From Thamnaconus septentrionalis (lineage: Eukaryota; Chordata; Actinopteri; Tetraodontiformes; Monacanthidae), in assembly GCA_009823395.1 (NCBI GenBank), contig CM020506.1:23548501-23612500 (forward strand): 64,000 bases of DNA, given 5' to 3'. Positions 22,401-48,784 of the stretch are shown piece by piece. The position numbers were made by a program, and so were the translations under genes. The notes below the pieces were generated by a model. The model was not told the origin of the DNA and did not search any database. It saw nothing but the letters and a program-made list of their open reading frames with translations. Every line of letters starts with the position of its first letter. The first letter of the stretch is position 1.

Positions 22401-25400
22401 GTAGAACTGTTGGAAGTAGCAGGGGGAACATGTGATAGGCAGTCTGCCATGACATTTTGTGTACCTGGGCGGTACTGCACATCATAATGAAAACACATCA
22501 ATCTCCCTGACCACCGGGCAATTCTCATGCCAGCTCTATTCATGCCTTTGGTGTTGAGAAGAGTAGTAAGAGCTTGATGGTCGGTTCTGAGTGTGAATCT
22601 GTGCCCCCACACATAAGTACGCCATCGTTCCACTGCCCACACACAGGCTAGGGCCTCTTTCTCAGTTGTGGCATACTTCCTCTCAGCAGCTGACAGTGTA
22701 CGGGAAGCAAAGGCAACAATGCGTTCAGTATTGTCTGAATGTAGTTGTGTCAGGACAGCTCCTAACCCATAGTCTGAGGCATCTGTCGTGATGAAGGTTG
22801 GAAGCTTTGGGTTATAGATGGCAAGTACTGGACTCTCAAGAAGCATTGTTTTCAGTTTAGCAAAGCTTTCGTCCGCTGCTGCATCCCATTGTAATTCAGA
22901 CTGAGAGTTTGTTCTCAGTAACTGCCGTAGTGGTTCAACCAGCGTTGCATAGTTCGGAAGAAACTTGCTGAACCAGGAAGTTAATCCCAGGAAAGAACGC
23001 AGCGCTGCCATGTCTTTTGGTGCAGGAGCCCCAGCAATAGCAGTCAGGTGATCTGGGCGCAGACCGTCCTTGGAAACAACATGTCCGAGGAATGGAATGC
23101 TGGTCTGACCAAATGAACTTTTGTCAAGGTTGATCTGGAGCCCAGCATCTCCCAGGCGCTGCAGAACAGCTTGTAGATGTTGGTCGTGCATTTCTTTTGA
23201 GTCACCATAAATGATGATGTCATCCAAGTAGTTTTGAACTCCTGGCAAATCCTTGAGGATTGTCTGCATCATCTTCTGGAAAGCAGACGGTGCTGATGCC
23301 AGGCCAAAGGGAACTTGTGTAAATCTGATCAGCACAACACTCTCCAATTTTTCTAGAGTATAAGAAACACAATAATATCTTGTTAAGTTACATATAGAGC
23401 AGGGTAAAAAAAATTGCAATGAATTTGCGATTAATTGCGAGTTAACTCAGGGCACTGCGATTAATCGTGATTGAAAATTTTAATCGACTCACAGCCCTAA
23501 TATTTTTATATATATAAAAAAATCCCAGGAAATAGTAACCAAGGTATTTACCTTGGGTACCTCATAGCTAGTTACGGCCATGCATATATGTGTGGGCATG
23601 TGTTTTAACATCCTTGCCACATATTTAACTTCATTCTTGCATTTCTATTTCCAGCATGTTTGCATCTCTCAGCCCACGTTGACGGTTCAAAATAAAATAA
23701 AAAGTATGAAAATCAACTGGATTCACGTTTTCCAATCACTGACTTACTGCCTGAACGATTCTACCTGCTGCGATTGCAACGCGTGAAAAATAGAACAGCG
23801 GCGTATTTTTACAAAGTGACGGCACGCCTGGTGTGAACTTGCATACTGTCCCCCAATTTGCACCAAAAGCGTCTGCGAAGACACAGGAGACCGCGGCCAT
23901 TGAAGTCAGTATGCAAGTACACAACAGGCATAATGCGGGCGCGCTTCAGATGTGTTCCAGAAGTGTGAAACTGCACCGCTCTGGTAAACAACTTGGCCAT
24001 TTATTTTTTTCACATTTCATGCATAGCCACTGTGTCAAGCGCAGCAGGTAGAATCGTTTGGACAGGAAGCCAGCTCAGTGGTCATACTGGCTCAGTGGTC
24101 TAGTGGTAGAGTGTCCTCCCTAAGACTACTAGGTTGTGGTTTCAATCCTCGGCCGGGTAATACCAAAGACTGTAAAAATGGTATGCATTGCCTCCCTTCT
24201 TAGTAGTCAGTATTCGGGGTAGGAATTGGGGCGTTAGATCGTCAATGATTCCTGTGCACCGCACTGCTGCTTCCCACCGCTCTCCCTCAGGGGATGATGG
24301 GTCAAAACTTTTGCATCCTTCGGGATGTGACAATGACTGGGACTTAACCTAAACTTTCAAGGATTGGAAACACGGTGGATCCGGCTGATTTTCATCATAA
24401 TATACAATGTGCTAGACTTTGTTTTTCTATGTGCTCTATTTTATGGTGAACTGTCAGCATGAGGTATCAGCTTCAACACTGTTCAGTTTGGCTGTCAAAT
24501 AATAAATCAGATTTCACTTTATTTCTGAAACTATGATGAACAAAATGCAGGTATAATTTAAATACCTGCATTTTGTTTTATACCAGAAGTTCAGTTTATT
24601 ATTATATTTGGACGGGCAAAAGAGTTTTGTTTCACTGTTGTTTGCTTTGAATACACATGAAACTGCCTGGGTTGTCGTGCAAGACACCACTCGGAAACAC
24701 CCCGCTCGGTTTGGTGTGAGATGGTACGGGGTGGGAGGATTACTTTAATGGCCACGGTCTTCTGCAGCAGTACTTCTTCTAGTATTGGTGCGTATTTTAC
24801 GTACGAGTAGAGTACTCAACCCTGGTATCAGTACCAATACCCAATACCGGCATCGGTGCACCCTTAGCTGAAACCATGATGCAACTATACTTTTAGATTG
24901 TTTAACTAGGTGATTGTTTATCTCTTCTGCAGGTGTTTACTGCTGTGGACCTGCACCAGTCAAGGCAATTCGTCATGGAGAGACGCAACTGAACTACGAT
25001 GTCGTGTTTGTTTTTGCCGAGGTCAACGCCGACTGCGTTGACTGGCTGGTTAGTGAGCCCCGATTTTCCTCATGATGTTTTTCCACCAAGACCAGAATCG
25101 TCACCAAGTGTTATAGAGCTGGTTGCTCTTCTTGTCCTTGAGTTTACCAGAATGGTCACCAAGCATGACAGAGTCAGTTACTCAATGTGCTCTTGTCGTC
25201 CATGTCAGGTCCTGGAAGACGGTTCGCACTTAGAGTGCCATTCTAACACTAAGAAAGTGGGAAGGAACATATCCACCAAGGAGGTCGGCTCCATGAGTAG
25301 GCTGGACATCACTAACAGTTACAAATACGCAGAAGGTGAGTTGACCTGCTGAGACACACAAAATCTGCCCGCACGACTGGGACTGTGTCATCATGCCGTC

Positions 25401-27081
25401 CTTTCAGGAAGCAAAATGGAGAGGGATGTGTTTTACTACGCCACCACCAGAGACTACTCCAACAACGAATATGAGAACTGGGACTATGAGAAGGATGAGG
25501 AGGCATATGAGGAGTATTGGAGGGAGTTATTAGAGGAAGACGAGAAAGAGAACACGAATGCAGATACAGAGGAGAACACCAACACTGCTGGCACTGACGA
25601 CAACACCGACATTGTGATGACTGTGACCACTGGTTTAGCAGACGGGTCCAGTGAAAAACCCCCAGAAAACATCACACCTCGCCCAAAACTTTCGCTGCGA
25701 TTCAAAGAGGTACGCTGCACTACCTTACATTAGCTCTGAGACAAATTTCCATTTTACCTGTCATAATTTTGTATTAAAACAAAAACACACTATATAGTGT
25801 TGGTTTTAATGTAGTTTGGTGGAATATATAAAATAAACACACAGTAACATTTCAGGACAGGATCAGCCGGACTTATTCGGTATTAGAGCCAGAACCTTCC
25901 CTAAGAGGTCTAAATGGTTTCCGTGTGGAGATCAAACTGTGTCATGTTCCTACGGTACAAACCTGAATTCAGGAGGCCAAACCGGAGAACGGGAGGGACG
26001 TGAAGCTGAACCTGGTGGTGCGCGGCACAAACAAGGAAAACTTGCAGCTTTCCGTTGCCACCAGCGTCCAGGCCATGAAGCACAATGGCACGCCAGCCGC
26101 CAAAGTGATGAAGGAGGTGACAGAGGTGACGCTGGAAACAAACAAAGGTAACCACAGGCAGAAATGACTGGAAAAGAGGAAATGACTATGATTTTAACAA
26201 CCACTAAAAAAAGAAACATTTGCTGCATCCTGAAGACCTGTTTGTGCCGATCCTGATCCCCTTCCTGCTCTACACCAAACCAATGCTGGACTGCGAGATC
26301 CTGAAGGTGTCGGCTGTGGTCACCAACAAACTGGCTCCTGACCAGCCGTACCTGGCTGAGGACGACGTGGTGCTGGTTGACCCCCCCATCTCTGTCACTG
26401 TCAGTATTTTAACAAATACAAACAAAAAAACTTTTTTTCTTGTTTGAAAGAAGAAATTCATCGGGTTTCAAAAGGTGCTCAAAAGCAGCAGACTGTGACA
26501 AACAGGAAGCACAGTCATAATGTTTTACACAGTCACACAACTTCCTTGAACTCAGCGTGTTCTGTTCCCACTGAGACCTGATCAGATGTTTTCTCAGGTG
26601 TGCAGTGGATGATGGTGCCAGAACCGATTTGTTTGGTATTATTTTGCCGGTTGTGGCACTTTTCTATTGTTTTGTTTATTTTGTTCGCAGCTGCTAGGAA
26701 ACAAAAACTGCACTTTTATGGCAGTACAGCACTATTCCAATGGCATCAAAACTTTATCAGCTTTCAGAACACAAACAATAAAAGTTGGTCATTTCTGGCT
26801 CATACACAACATTCTTCCACTTTAATTGGTGGTGTTTTTGTTGGCTGTCCTGTCCCAGCTTGTTTGAATGCTTAGCTGAGAGACGTTGAAATAGTCTTGC
26901 ACATGTATATGGGTTTGTGTTGCAGATGACTGATATTGCCAGAGTGGGTAGGGAGTGTCTGGCCGAGGTCCTCTTTAAAAACCCCATCAACCTGAGGCTG
27001 ACCAACTGCACTATGACCTTCTCCGGCAGTGGCCTGCTGAAGGAGGAGCGAGAGATCCAGTGAGTGTGTGTGGGGGGGCAG

Positions 27082-27132
<51 letters not shown>

Positions 27133-27374
27133 TCTATAAAATCCTTAAAAATGTAAAAACACGTCAGATAAAGTGTGTTCATGCCTTTGCTGTGCTTCTG
27201 TGTTTCCCGCAAAGACTTCCTGATCTGGCGTTTAACCAGCGTTTCATCGTCAAATTCCCCCTTGTTCCCTACAAGGATGGTGAGAAGACGCTGATGGTGG
27301 ACCTTGATTGCTCCAGTTTCAGAGACATTAAGGGCTCGTGCACCATTGACGTCAAACCAGCTTTCCTTATTTAG
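10403..27374 (+). CDS. Transglutaminase (protein-glutamine gamma-glutamyltransferase), tandem copy 2, intact
   Basis: The same calcium-dependent cross-linking enzyme family as copy 1. Fifteen exons: 10403-10427, 11329-11499, 12099-12353, 12846-12964, 13153-13281, 13645-13822, 14133-14268, 17602-17711, 24933-25048, 25209-25335, 25408-25709, 25973-26147, 26236-26399, 26926-27059, 27215-27374. They sum to 2301 bp (766 aa plus stop) with consistent phases throughout. Exon 1 encodes MAEHFAGS; the ATG was chosen because copy 1 has a matching exon 1 and both end in a phase-1 GTGAGT donor. The triad is Cys283 ([10 protein letters not shown]), His341 (NFHVW) and Asp366 (QVVDPTPQE), close to the spacing in TG2. 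Exon 11 encodes a long acidic linker (about residues 475-530) between the core and the C-terminal barrels. No signal peptide is seen, which fits a cytosolic or unconventionally exported enzyme. TGM2-like and TGM5-like subtypes are both possible. Introns 7 and 8 carry inserted mobile DNA. Confidence 0.92.
13258..13412 (+). repeat. 155-bp tract identical to 4951-5105 (copy 2 side)
   Basis: This is the copy 2 partner of the identity tract. After it ends at 13412, copy 2 continues with its own diverged version of the same intron segment (for example TTCCTGGGGCATTCAACTTG at 13556-13575), so the matching sequence is present twice in this intron. Confidence 0.9.
14601..15278. mobile_element. MITE-like DNA element with about 31-bp terminal inverted repeats
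   Basis: The left end AATTCCAATTCCTCCCTTAA (14601-14620), followed by CTCCTCAATCTC, is matched in reverse complement by 15248-15278 with one small indel. The element is about 680 bp. It sits in intron 7 of transglutaminase copy 2 and is absent from the matching intron of copy 1. I see no transposase. An internal stretch (14795-14850) is rich in GAC/GAA. The superfamily and exact target duplication could not be settled. Confidence 0.75.
15493..15774 (-). mobile_element. L2-like LINE fragment (region before the RT)
   Basis: The minus-strand frame contains [14 protein letters not shown] and [14 protein letters not shown], which resemble the linker between endonuclease and reverse transcriptase in L2-type fish LINEs. 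Only about 90 codons are visible. It lies inside intron 7 of transglutaminase copy 2. Confidence 0.6.
15790..17160. other. Intron 7 of copy 2, remainder, no gene recognised
   Basis: I see no coding signal or clear repeat structure. From about 17,170 on, the sequence again aligns with intron 7 of copy 1, so 14.3-17.1 kb is mostly DNA gained after the duplication. Confidence 0.5.
18321..18500 (+). mobile_element. tRNA-derived SINE
   Basis: GGCCGAATGGTTAAGTGCG (18398-18416) is an A-box-like segment and GGGGTTCGTAGCC a B-box-like segment, as in a Leu/Ser-type tRNA head. The preceding sequence GTCACTATGCCTCCAA recurs in reverse orientation at 47.9 kb, which defines a family. Confidence 0.65.
18904..18943. 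repeat. Perfect 17-bp hairpin
   Basis: TCCCAGGATGCTTTGCA (18904-18920) and its exact reverse complement (18927-18943) are separated by TGCTGC. Confidence 0.9.
19340..19465. repeat. Minisatellite of about 35-45 bp units
   Basis: The motif GGTTAGGTTTAGGATT with GGGTCCGAGTCA recurs about three times with drift, inside the composite insertion of intron 8. Confidence 0.7.
19744..20307 (-). pseudogene. Transposase-like zinc-finger ORF with one in-frame stop
   Basis: Reading down the minus strand from 20307, the frame starts [15 protein letters not shown] and continues [12 protein letters not shown], then a CXXC-type motif ([11 protein letters not shown]). TAG at 20083-20085 interrupts it, and the same frame then continues with [18 protein letters not shown] to a stop at 19744. 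The order of motifs resembles the N-terminal zinc finger of hAT-derived KIAA1586/C17orf113-type proteins. The rest of a transposase is missing. It lies within the composite insertion and is probably part of the element whose ends bound it. Confidence 0.6.
21215..23419 (-). pseudogene. Ty3/Gypsy retrotransposon pol fragment
   Basis: The minus strand carries, in order, RT palm ([10 protein letters not shown]), RNase H ([10 protein letters not shown]) to 22286, then an integrase zinc-binding region (H at AHEG, then CTICQSC) and integrase core ([15 protein letters not shown]) to 21696, then an integrase C-terminal part to 21215. The frame breaks at 22286 (one base), at a stop near 21696 and again near 21550. 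gag, protease, the start of RT and any LTRs are not seen, so this is an internal remnant. It lies inside intron 8 of transglutaminase copy 2, antisense to that gene. Confidence 0.9.
23401..23505. repeat. Fragment of a dispersed repeat (GATTAATCGTGATT type)
   Basis: The segment reads GCGATTAATTGCGAGTTAACTC, then GCGATTAATCGTGATTG and CAGCCCTAA. Similar words recur near 36.19 kb, so it looks like a piece of a dispersed DNA element. Confidence 0.4.
24007..24183 (+). mobile_element. tRNA-type SINE, copy A
   Basis: The tRNA-like head includes GTGGTCTAGTGGTAGAGTGTC (A box) and GGTTTCAATCCTC (B box). The whole segment from CATTTCATGCATAGCC to AAAAATGGTA is almost identical to 27725-27901, including sequence before the head. 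Confidence 0.75.
24539..24577. repeat. Perfect 16-bp hairpin
   Basis: AACAAAATGCAGGTAT (24539-24554) pairs exactly with 24562-24577 around a 7-nt AT-rich loop. It lies inside intron 8 of transglutaminase copy 2. Confidence 0.9.
27081..27131. repeat. (GT)n microsatellite in intron 14 of copy 2
   Basis: A GT run follows the exon 14 donor. The matching intron of copy 1 (8733-8759) has a shorter GT run. Confidence 0.9.
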
Positions 27375-27724
27375 AGACCAGGCTTACGTTTTTTGCAATT
27401 GTGAGGCTTTTAATGCCAAATTTTACTCCTGGTTTTTTTTCTGGTGATGATTTGATGTAATTCTGACCTCGTATGTGCTCCAAATCTCATACTTCTGTGA
27501 GAAGGCTGAACAGGTTGACTGACTGTCAATGTCTAAAAGGTTAGAAATTTGTATTCCAAAACCTATCCAAACACATCGATTTTGAGGGTAGTTTTTCAGT
27601 TCCTACCAGTGGAGACAGTTTATATTACTTTACATTACACCAAAATAATACCACACTTTACTTTCACCTTGCTGGGGATGTAGGAACTGGCACCAGGGCC
27701 TCTTGTGGCCTCTTGTGGCCTTTT

Positions 27725-27901
27725 TTCACATTTCATGCATAGCCACTGTGTCAAGCGCAGCAGGTAGAATCGTTTGGACAGGAAGCCAGCTCAGTGGTCA
27801 TACTGGCTCAGTGGTCTAGTGGTAGAGTGTCCTCCCTAAGACTACTAGGTTGTGGGTTCAATCCTCTGCCGGGTAATACCAAAGACTGTAAAAATGGTAC
27901 G
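27725..27901 (+). mobile_element. tRNA-type SINE, copy B
   Basis: Near-identical to 24007-24183, with a better-preserved B box (GGGTTCAATCC). It lies 350 bp after the stop codon of transglutaminase copy 2. Confidence 0.75.
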
Positions 27902-29320
27902 CATTGCTGTGCAAACACTGCACTGTTTTTAACGCAACCAGACAAGCAACTTCCACAAATAAAGTTTTTCTTGAAAGTGTTTCTGTCTTTTTAACATTGT
28001 TGTATTGCATTATCAAATGTACCTACATTTTTAATGAAGCTTCAAAAGGTGGAAGCCAGAGATTCTGCATGACAGTGCTGCAGTGCTAGGCAAATAAGGT
28101 CGGGTTCACGCCTAAAGGTCTGTGTCCTAGTCTAAATCAACGGGAAGACGACACATTGTTCCAGCTTTTCACTTGGTACGGTCTGTGCTCAGAAATTGTG
28201 AAGAAAAGTCACGTGACTTCATGAGAGCAGGGGCGCCGCCAGGAATTCTGGGCCCCCTTGAAAAAAAAAATCAAATGGGACCCCTTTGCGCAGTGCCTGT
28301 CAAAAGCTTTACATAACTCAAAAAGTACAGTATAGTTCAATAAGAGTGCTAAAAGGCATGTCATTATCAGTGTTGCTCACCTTCTTCACTGGGACAGGCG
28401 GAGACTGGGGTCCTGCTGACTCACTTGTGGCAGCTATGTCTGCTCAAAGGGGCAGGCCAGGGACAATGATTTAATATGAATATCTTGCAAAACGTTTGCA
28501 TGCAGTGCATATCTAATCTATGCTGGGCAAATGTTGATTAAATCAGAGCTGTCAACTTTTACAAAACTCTTGGAGTGAGATTTGTTGGTGGTTTATAGTG
28601 TCCCCTGCTGTGCGAGGCGGTCATGTTACTGTACAGGAGCTCACCACCAGATGGCAGTATACCTATGTTCACCGCTTTCGACGGTACCAATGGAATCGAA
28701 CGTCCGCACTGGCGGCCATCTTGCCACAGTCACCTCGCTCCGCCTCTGTCACTCATAACTATGTATAGTTGAAAATAGCAAAAACACGCACACACCCATA
28801 TTTAATAAAAACGTATATGCTAAACACTAAACTAAACAAACTAGCACTAAATCGTAACATTAATCAAACAACTCCACAAATATCTTACAGATGAAATGTG
28901 ATCCTACAAGCTTTTTTTTTTTGTGGACAGCGACGATTGCTGCACCCATAAACAGCACAGAAGTTCAGCATTTTTTCAGTCACCAATTTCCTGTAGAAAT
29001 CATAATGCATGATGCTGTAACAAAGCAATCCAATTGTAAATCATTTGCGAATTAAGTTAAATTATATTGAAAAGACAGACAGACAGACAGATAGATAGAT
29101 AGATAGATAGATAGAGTGTGTTGAATCACGTCAATGCGTTCCCAGTGTTAAAAATAAAAATGTTCAGAACCATGGCCAACAACTTGCAGGACTCACGTCC
29201 AAACGCATGAACCTCATTATTTGACGATTTTGCATCGTTTGATACTAGGGTTCAACATTGTAACATTATTTAGAGCTCAGAAAAGTGGAAAAGCATCATA
29301 GGTGCCCTTTAAACAACACC
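27902..29320. other. Intergenic region, no gene
   Basis: It holds AATAAA at 27958-27963, a fragment resembling the start of a fish hAT element near 28,228 (GGGGCGCCGCCAGGAATTC) and a GACA/GATA microsatellite at 29,073-29,114. No coding frame is supported. Confidence 0.5.
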
Positions 29321-29329
29321 GTTTTTGCC

Positions 29330-30130
29330 TCCAATAATGCTGTAAGAAACCTTGGAGTCATTTTCGATTAGGACCTGACATTCAACTCGCATATTCAGAA
29401 CGTAGCAAGGACAGCTTTTTTCCATTTAAGTAATAGTGCTGAAATCATAAAATTTTTGTCTTTCAAAGATGCTGAAAAAAAAAATAATCATCCATGCGTT
29501 TGTTACTTCTAGATTGGATTACTGTAATTCCATATGATAAGGGTGCCCAAAATCTTCTTTTAGGACCTTACAATTGACACAAAATGCTGCTGCACATAGG
29601 ACTTTTGGTAACCTGTAAAGTTTCTAAAATTAGATCAGGAGGTAGGAGTTTTAGCTTTTTGGCTCCTCTGCTGTGGACCTATAGTTTATTTGACTTAAGA
29701 CCTTCCTCTTCCATAAAGCTTACAGTTAGTAAGATCTTTCTCTCCAATTTAAGGGATTGTCACTGTGCAGGTGGAGCTTTTATCACTTTGCCCTCTCCAC
29801 CTGAACTACCTATTATTTGCATGATACTGCCGCAGTCCATTTGTCCCCAGCAGGTGATGACCACGACGATGACCATTCTTATATATCTACATCAATATTG
29901 TGAGAGCTTTGCTATTAACCCTGCAACTCACTCTGGCTACTCCTATCTCCATCTCTACATTTTTTGTATTTCCTTCTGACCCCAACTGGTCATAGGCAGA
30001 TGATGGCCCTCTGGAGTCTGGATCTACTCTACGTTTCTTCCCACAGGGGAGTTTTTCCTGGCCACTGTCGCACTTTTTCTTGCTCTGGGGGCCCAGTTGC
30101 TTTTCCTACCCTTAGAACAGTTCTTATTTC
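29330..30130 (+). mobile_element. L2-like LINE 3' remnant
   Basis: The plus strand reads, with frame breaks, the same RT C-terminal peptide as 566-928 (SFKDAEK, HAFVTSRLDYCNS). The typical fish L2 tail follows (CACAGGGGAGTTTTTCCTGG then CCACTGTCGC). This is a degenerate copy in the intergenic spacer. Confidence 0.75.
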
Positions 30131-30403
30131 TTAGAATTGTCATAACCCAGCTCTGAGGTTGTGACAATAACAGGAGGGACACTATAGATTGCGATAAATC
30201 AAAATATATTTTATTATAACAAAGTAGATAACTAAAGAAAATAAAACATATGGAGTGTTTTGGTCAGTATCATCAGTAGTGTGAATGTGGGGGTGTGAAT
30301 AACGGGATGTAGGATGTTGTCAGGTGTAAAAAGAACAAAGAAATGGAAACTAGGCATGACACCTATAGCTGCTGAGTTGAGAGTGGAGAGTGACCAGGTG
30401 TAG

Positions 30404-30534
<131 letters not shown>

Positions 30535-31094
30535 GCAATCAGCCTTTTATCCTGCGCTGGGCACCAACACAGGCGTCCCAATCAGAAGCTGCCATGCCCA
30601 CATTCCTCTGCAACCTTGAGAGGCAGAAAACAGCTGAGAACCACATCATGTTTATAGGTTTAGGCAGGGCCGTCACAGAATATCCACAGAGCAATAAGGG
30701 TCTTTGCTCCCAGTTAGCTGCCATCTTGCACCACCATAGTTCTAAGGAAGTCTGGTGTGGACAATCTAGCTGCCTGACTGTGCGTTTGGTATTTAGGGTA
30801 GACACTGGCGTCTTTAAATAAACCAACAAAGAAGAAGGTGGACGAGTTATCCAGGTTTGGCTGCGCAGGCCACCATAGCTCACTGGCTAGCTTGGTAGAG
30901 TGAAAAGCGCTGCAATTTAAAATGTAACCACCTGATGTCGCCATTTCTTCTTCAAATTCTCCAACTATTACACACTGGACTTTAAGAGCCAAAACAAAAC
31001 AATCAAAAAAACAACAACAAACTAAACCAAAAACAAACTACGAGGCTGAGCGACCGAGAACACAGTGGCCTACAATAATGAACAGAAGAGTTCT

Positions 31095-31658
31095 GGTTCG
31101 GAACTGATAAAACCTTTATTTCGTTTTAAATTTGTCTTTTACATTTTTGTCATGTAACATGGGGGGGTAAAACTAGAATTGGATTTTTTTTCATTCTTCA
31201 TTTTTTTTTTTTTTTAAAGACACAAATCTAGTAATTACGTAAATAACCAGGATAGGGGCAAGGAGAGGGAGGGGCTGGTGGAGTGGTGCTTTTTTGGGGT
31301 CTTTAGTTTTGTTTGTTTTTTTCAAATCTTTTTGTGAATCAACTTTTGTTGACATCCTCAAACTAAAGTCTAAAAGATTTCACAACCACATACTCGCAAA
31401 GCAATAAAACTGCCACAGAAGCAAAAAAAATAATCCATAAACAAACAAAAGGAAAAAAAAAAGTTTTTTTTCTCTTTTTATTCGAAGCAGAATACTGGTC
31501 AGTAAAAACAAACTGATGGGCGGGAGATCACCAGATATACAGACAGCCTCGGTGCCACATTCACTACTGCATGGGGGCCTTGTTTTTCCTGTTTTCCTTA
31601 AAAAGCTCAGAATCACTGCCTCTTTTTTTGTTCAGACCAGAAAGAGGGAGCATCAGGG

Positions 31659-31691
<33 letters not shown>

Positions 31692-33153
31692 GTGGGGGTG
31701 GTAGTGGGTGGGGGAGGGTGGGGGGGTGGAACATAATTTTTTATTGTTTTTGTTTTTACCTCGGAAATGTCAGTGCATGAAAACATTTACTCCTCGGCAA
31801 TAGATGGGGAAGGAGGAGTGAGTCAGGGAGAAAAAAAAAAAAATCAAAAGCAAAACATGGACACGTGTTCTTTTTCTTCCTACAGCTGCGGTGGAATGTG
31901 GCTCAAAACAAGATTATTGTGACACTGAATGAACAAATTGGTTATTCAGAAAACCAAGCCAGGATGCTGCTGCAGCTGCAGCTTCAACTGTTGGGGGTTT
32001 GTCTTAACTGTAAACTGGGTGTGAGCGGTAGGGAGAAAAGGGGTGTTGGGGCGGAGGGACAGGGGTCTTCCATGGAATATACAGATTCTTTTTTTCTTTT
32101 CCTAACCAGGTTCCCAACTTTTTGACAGCGTGCAGGTGTGAACAGACGATGACGACAAACCGTTGATGCAAAAAAAGAAAAGAAAAAAGATTTACAGTTC
32201 AACTCAAGAAACATTTTACAATTTTACATTTTTCCAAAAACAACAACAAAAAGAGGAACAGAACGGGGGGGGGGGGGGCAGTTTGTTATGCAGAGGGACT
32301 TAAACTGAGAGAGAAAAGCAACAGCATGTGTGGGTATGTGGGGGGAGAGGTGTAGGGAGTGAGGGTTCAGAGCGCTACAGACGTCATCATGGAATGTTTT
32401 CTTAAAAAATTGGGGGTCCGAGCGGAACAAACATATGAATTCTGATTGGTCAGTGTCACAATACAGCCTTGTCAGGGGAGAGGGTGGGGTCGGGGGGTGG
32501 TGATGGTGGGGTCCATTGTATAAACCTCATAAGGAGGAGGTGGGATGTCCTGGCGCGGCGCCAACAAGAACTGAACATCACAGTGTTGGTTGAAAATAAA
32601 TGGACAAGTTTAATAATAACTTTAGTTTCTGAGTTTTTCCTCAATTAAAGTGAATCAAAAGCAGCAGCAGCAGCCACTTCTGCTGAGAAAACGGGGTGGG
32701 GGGGGGGTTAGGGAGGGACACTACATGAATGGATCAAATAACTAGAGAGGAGAAGGAGGAGAGAAAGGAGGAGGCGCAGCAAGAATGGAAAATGAAAAAA
32801 ACATTTAATTTATGGCAGATATAAAGCCTCCCCTCCTGCGTGCTATAAGACTAAAACAGGCAAGGGGGCGCCAACGCACTAGCCTGCCTCAGAGTGATGT
32901 GATGAAGGGGGGAAGAGGAGGGGGAGGATTTGGACCATGGTTCTCCATGAGGCTCGACTTCTATTCATGCTGCTGCTTATACAGAAGGGCGGCAGGGGTC
33001 GGATGGGGAGAGATGACGGAGGGGAGATGAACGGGCTGCTTTCATGTGTGCCAAGAGGAGAGGAAGAAGAGGAGGAAAAAGAAAAAGGAGGAGCAATACG
33101 AGGAGGGGCAGGAAGAAGAGGAAGAGGGGGGGGGGGCAACAGTGAAGTGTGCT
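31095..33153 (-). other. ywhab: 3'UTR of ywhab with poly(A) signal
   Basis: From the stop codon at 33154-33156 the minus strand runs about 2 kb without any coding signal to AATAAA at 31115-31120. Long 3'UTRs of this size are usual for vertebrate 14-3-3 genes. The exact end is inferred from that signal alone. It includes G-rich and A-rich runs and a GT microsatellite near 31,660-31,690. Confidence 0.6.
31115..31120 (-). terminator. ywhab: Candidate poly(A) signal of ywhab
   Basis: The plus strand reads TTTATT, that is AATAAA on the gene strand, about 2.03 kb after the stop codon. Confidence 0.5.
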
Positions 33154-48502
<15,349 letters not shown>

Positions 48503-48784
48503 CAGGAGGACAGGAGAAAGCGGGGGCACAGAGAGAGAGGGGAGAGAAAGAGACAAGAGTCAGTGTTTTGGAACTCGCAAACCCATTGACCAGCTGGAAC
48601 AGGCAGGAAGAAACAGAGAGAGGGAGGAAGAGAGGACGAGCAGTCAGCTGGCCGGAGGGAGGAAGAGGAGGAGAAATCTGAGAGGCAGCCGCAGCAGCAG
48701 CAGAGTGAGGATGGAGGAGGACAGGACGACCTTCTGCCTGGCAACTCTGCCTTTTGGGAAGAAAATAAAAAGGTCCTGGTGACA

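Larger units (their letters stand above)
18002..24866. mobile_element. Composite 6.9 kb insertion bounded by hAT-like ends, in intron 8 of copy 2
   Basis: The left edge reads TATGGATGCACCAATACC and the right edge GGTGCACCCTTA, which is its rough inverted complement (GGRTGCACCRATRCC). The flanks on both sides align with the short intron 8 of copy 1 (6545-6868), so this block is an insertion. Inside are a tRNA-type SINE, a broken transposase frame, a minisatellite, a Ty3/Gypsy pol fragment, a MITE-like inverted repeat near 23.75-24.06 kb and a second SINE. The 8-bp flanks agree poorly (GGACTAAC and GCTGAAAC), so two separate elements remain possible. Confidence 0.55.

Noticed and set aside
24080..24160. 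Possible functional tRNA gene
   Set aside because: A-box and B-box words are present, but the segment is repeated at 27.8 kb with a shared non-tRNA leader, and no proper cloverleaf or anticodon arm could be drawn; it is a SINE.
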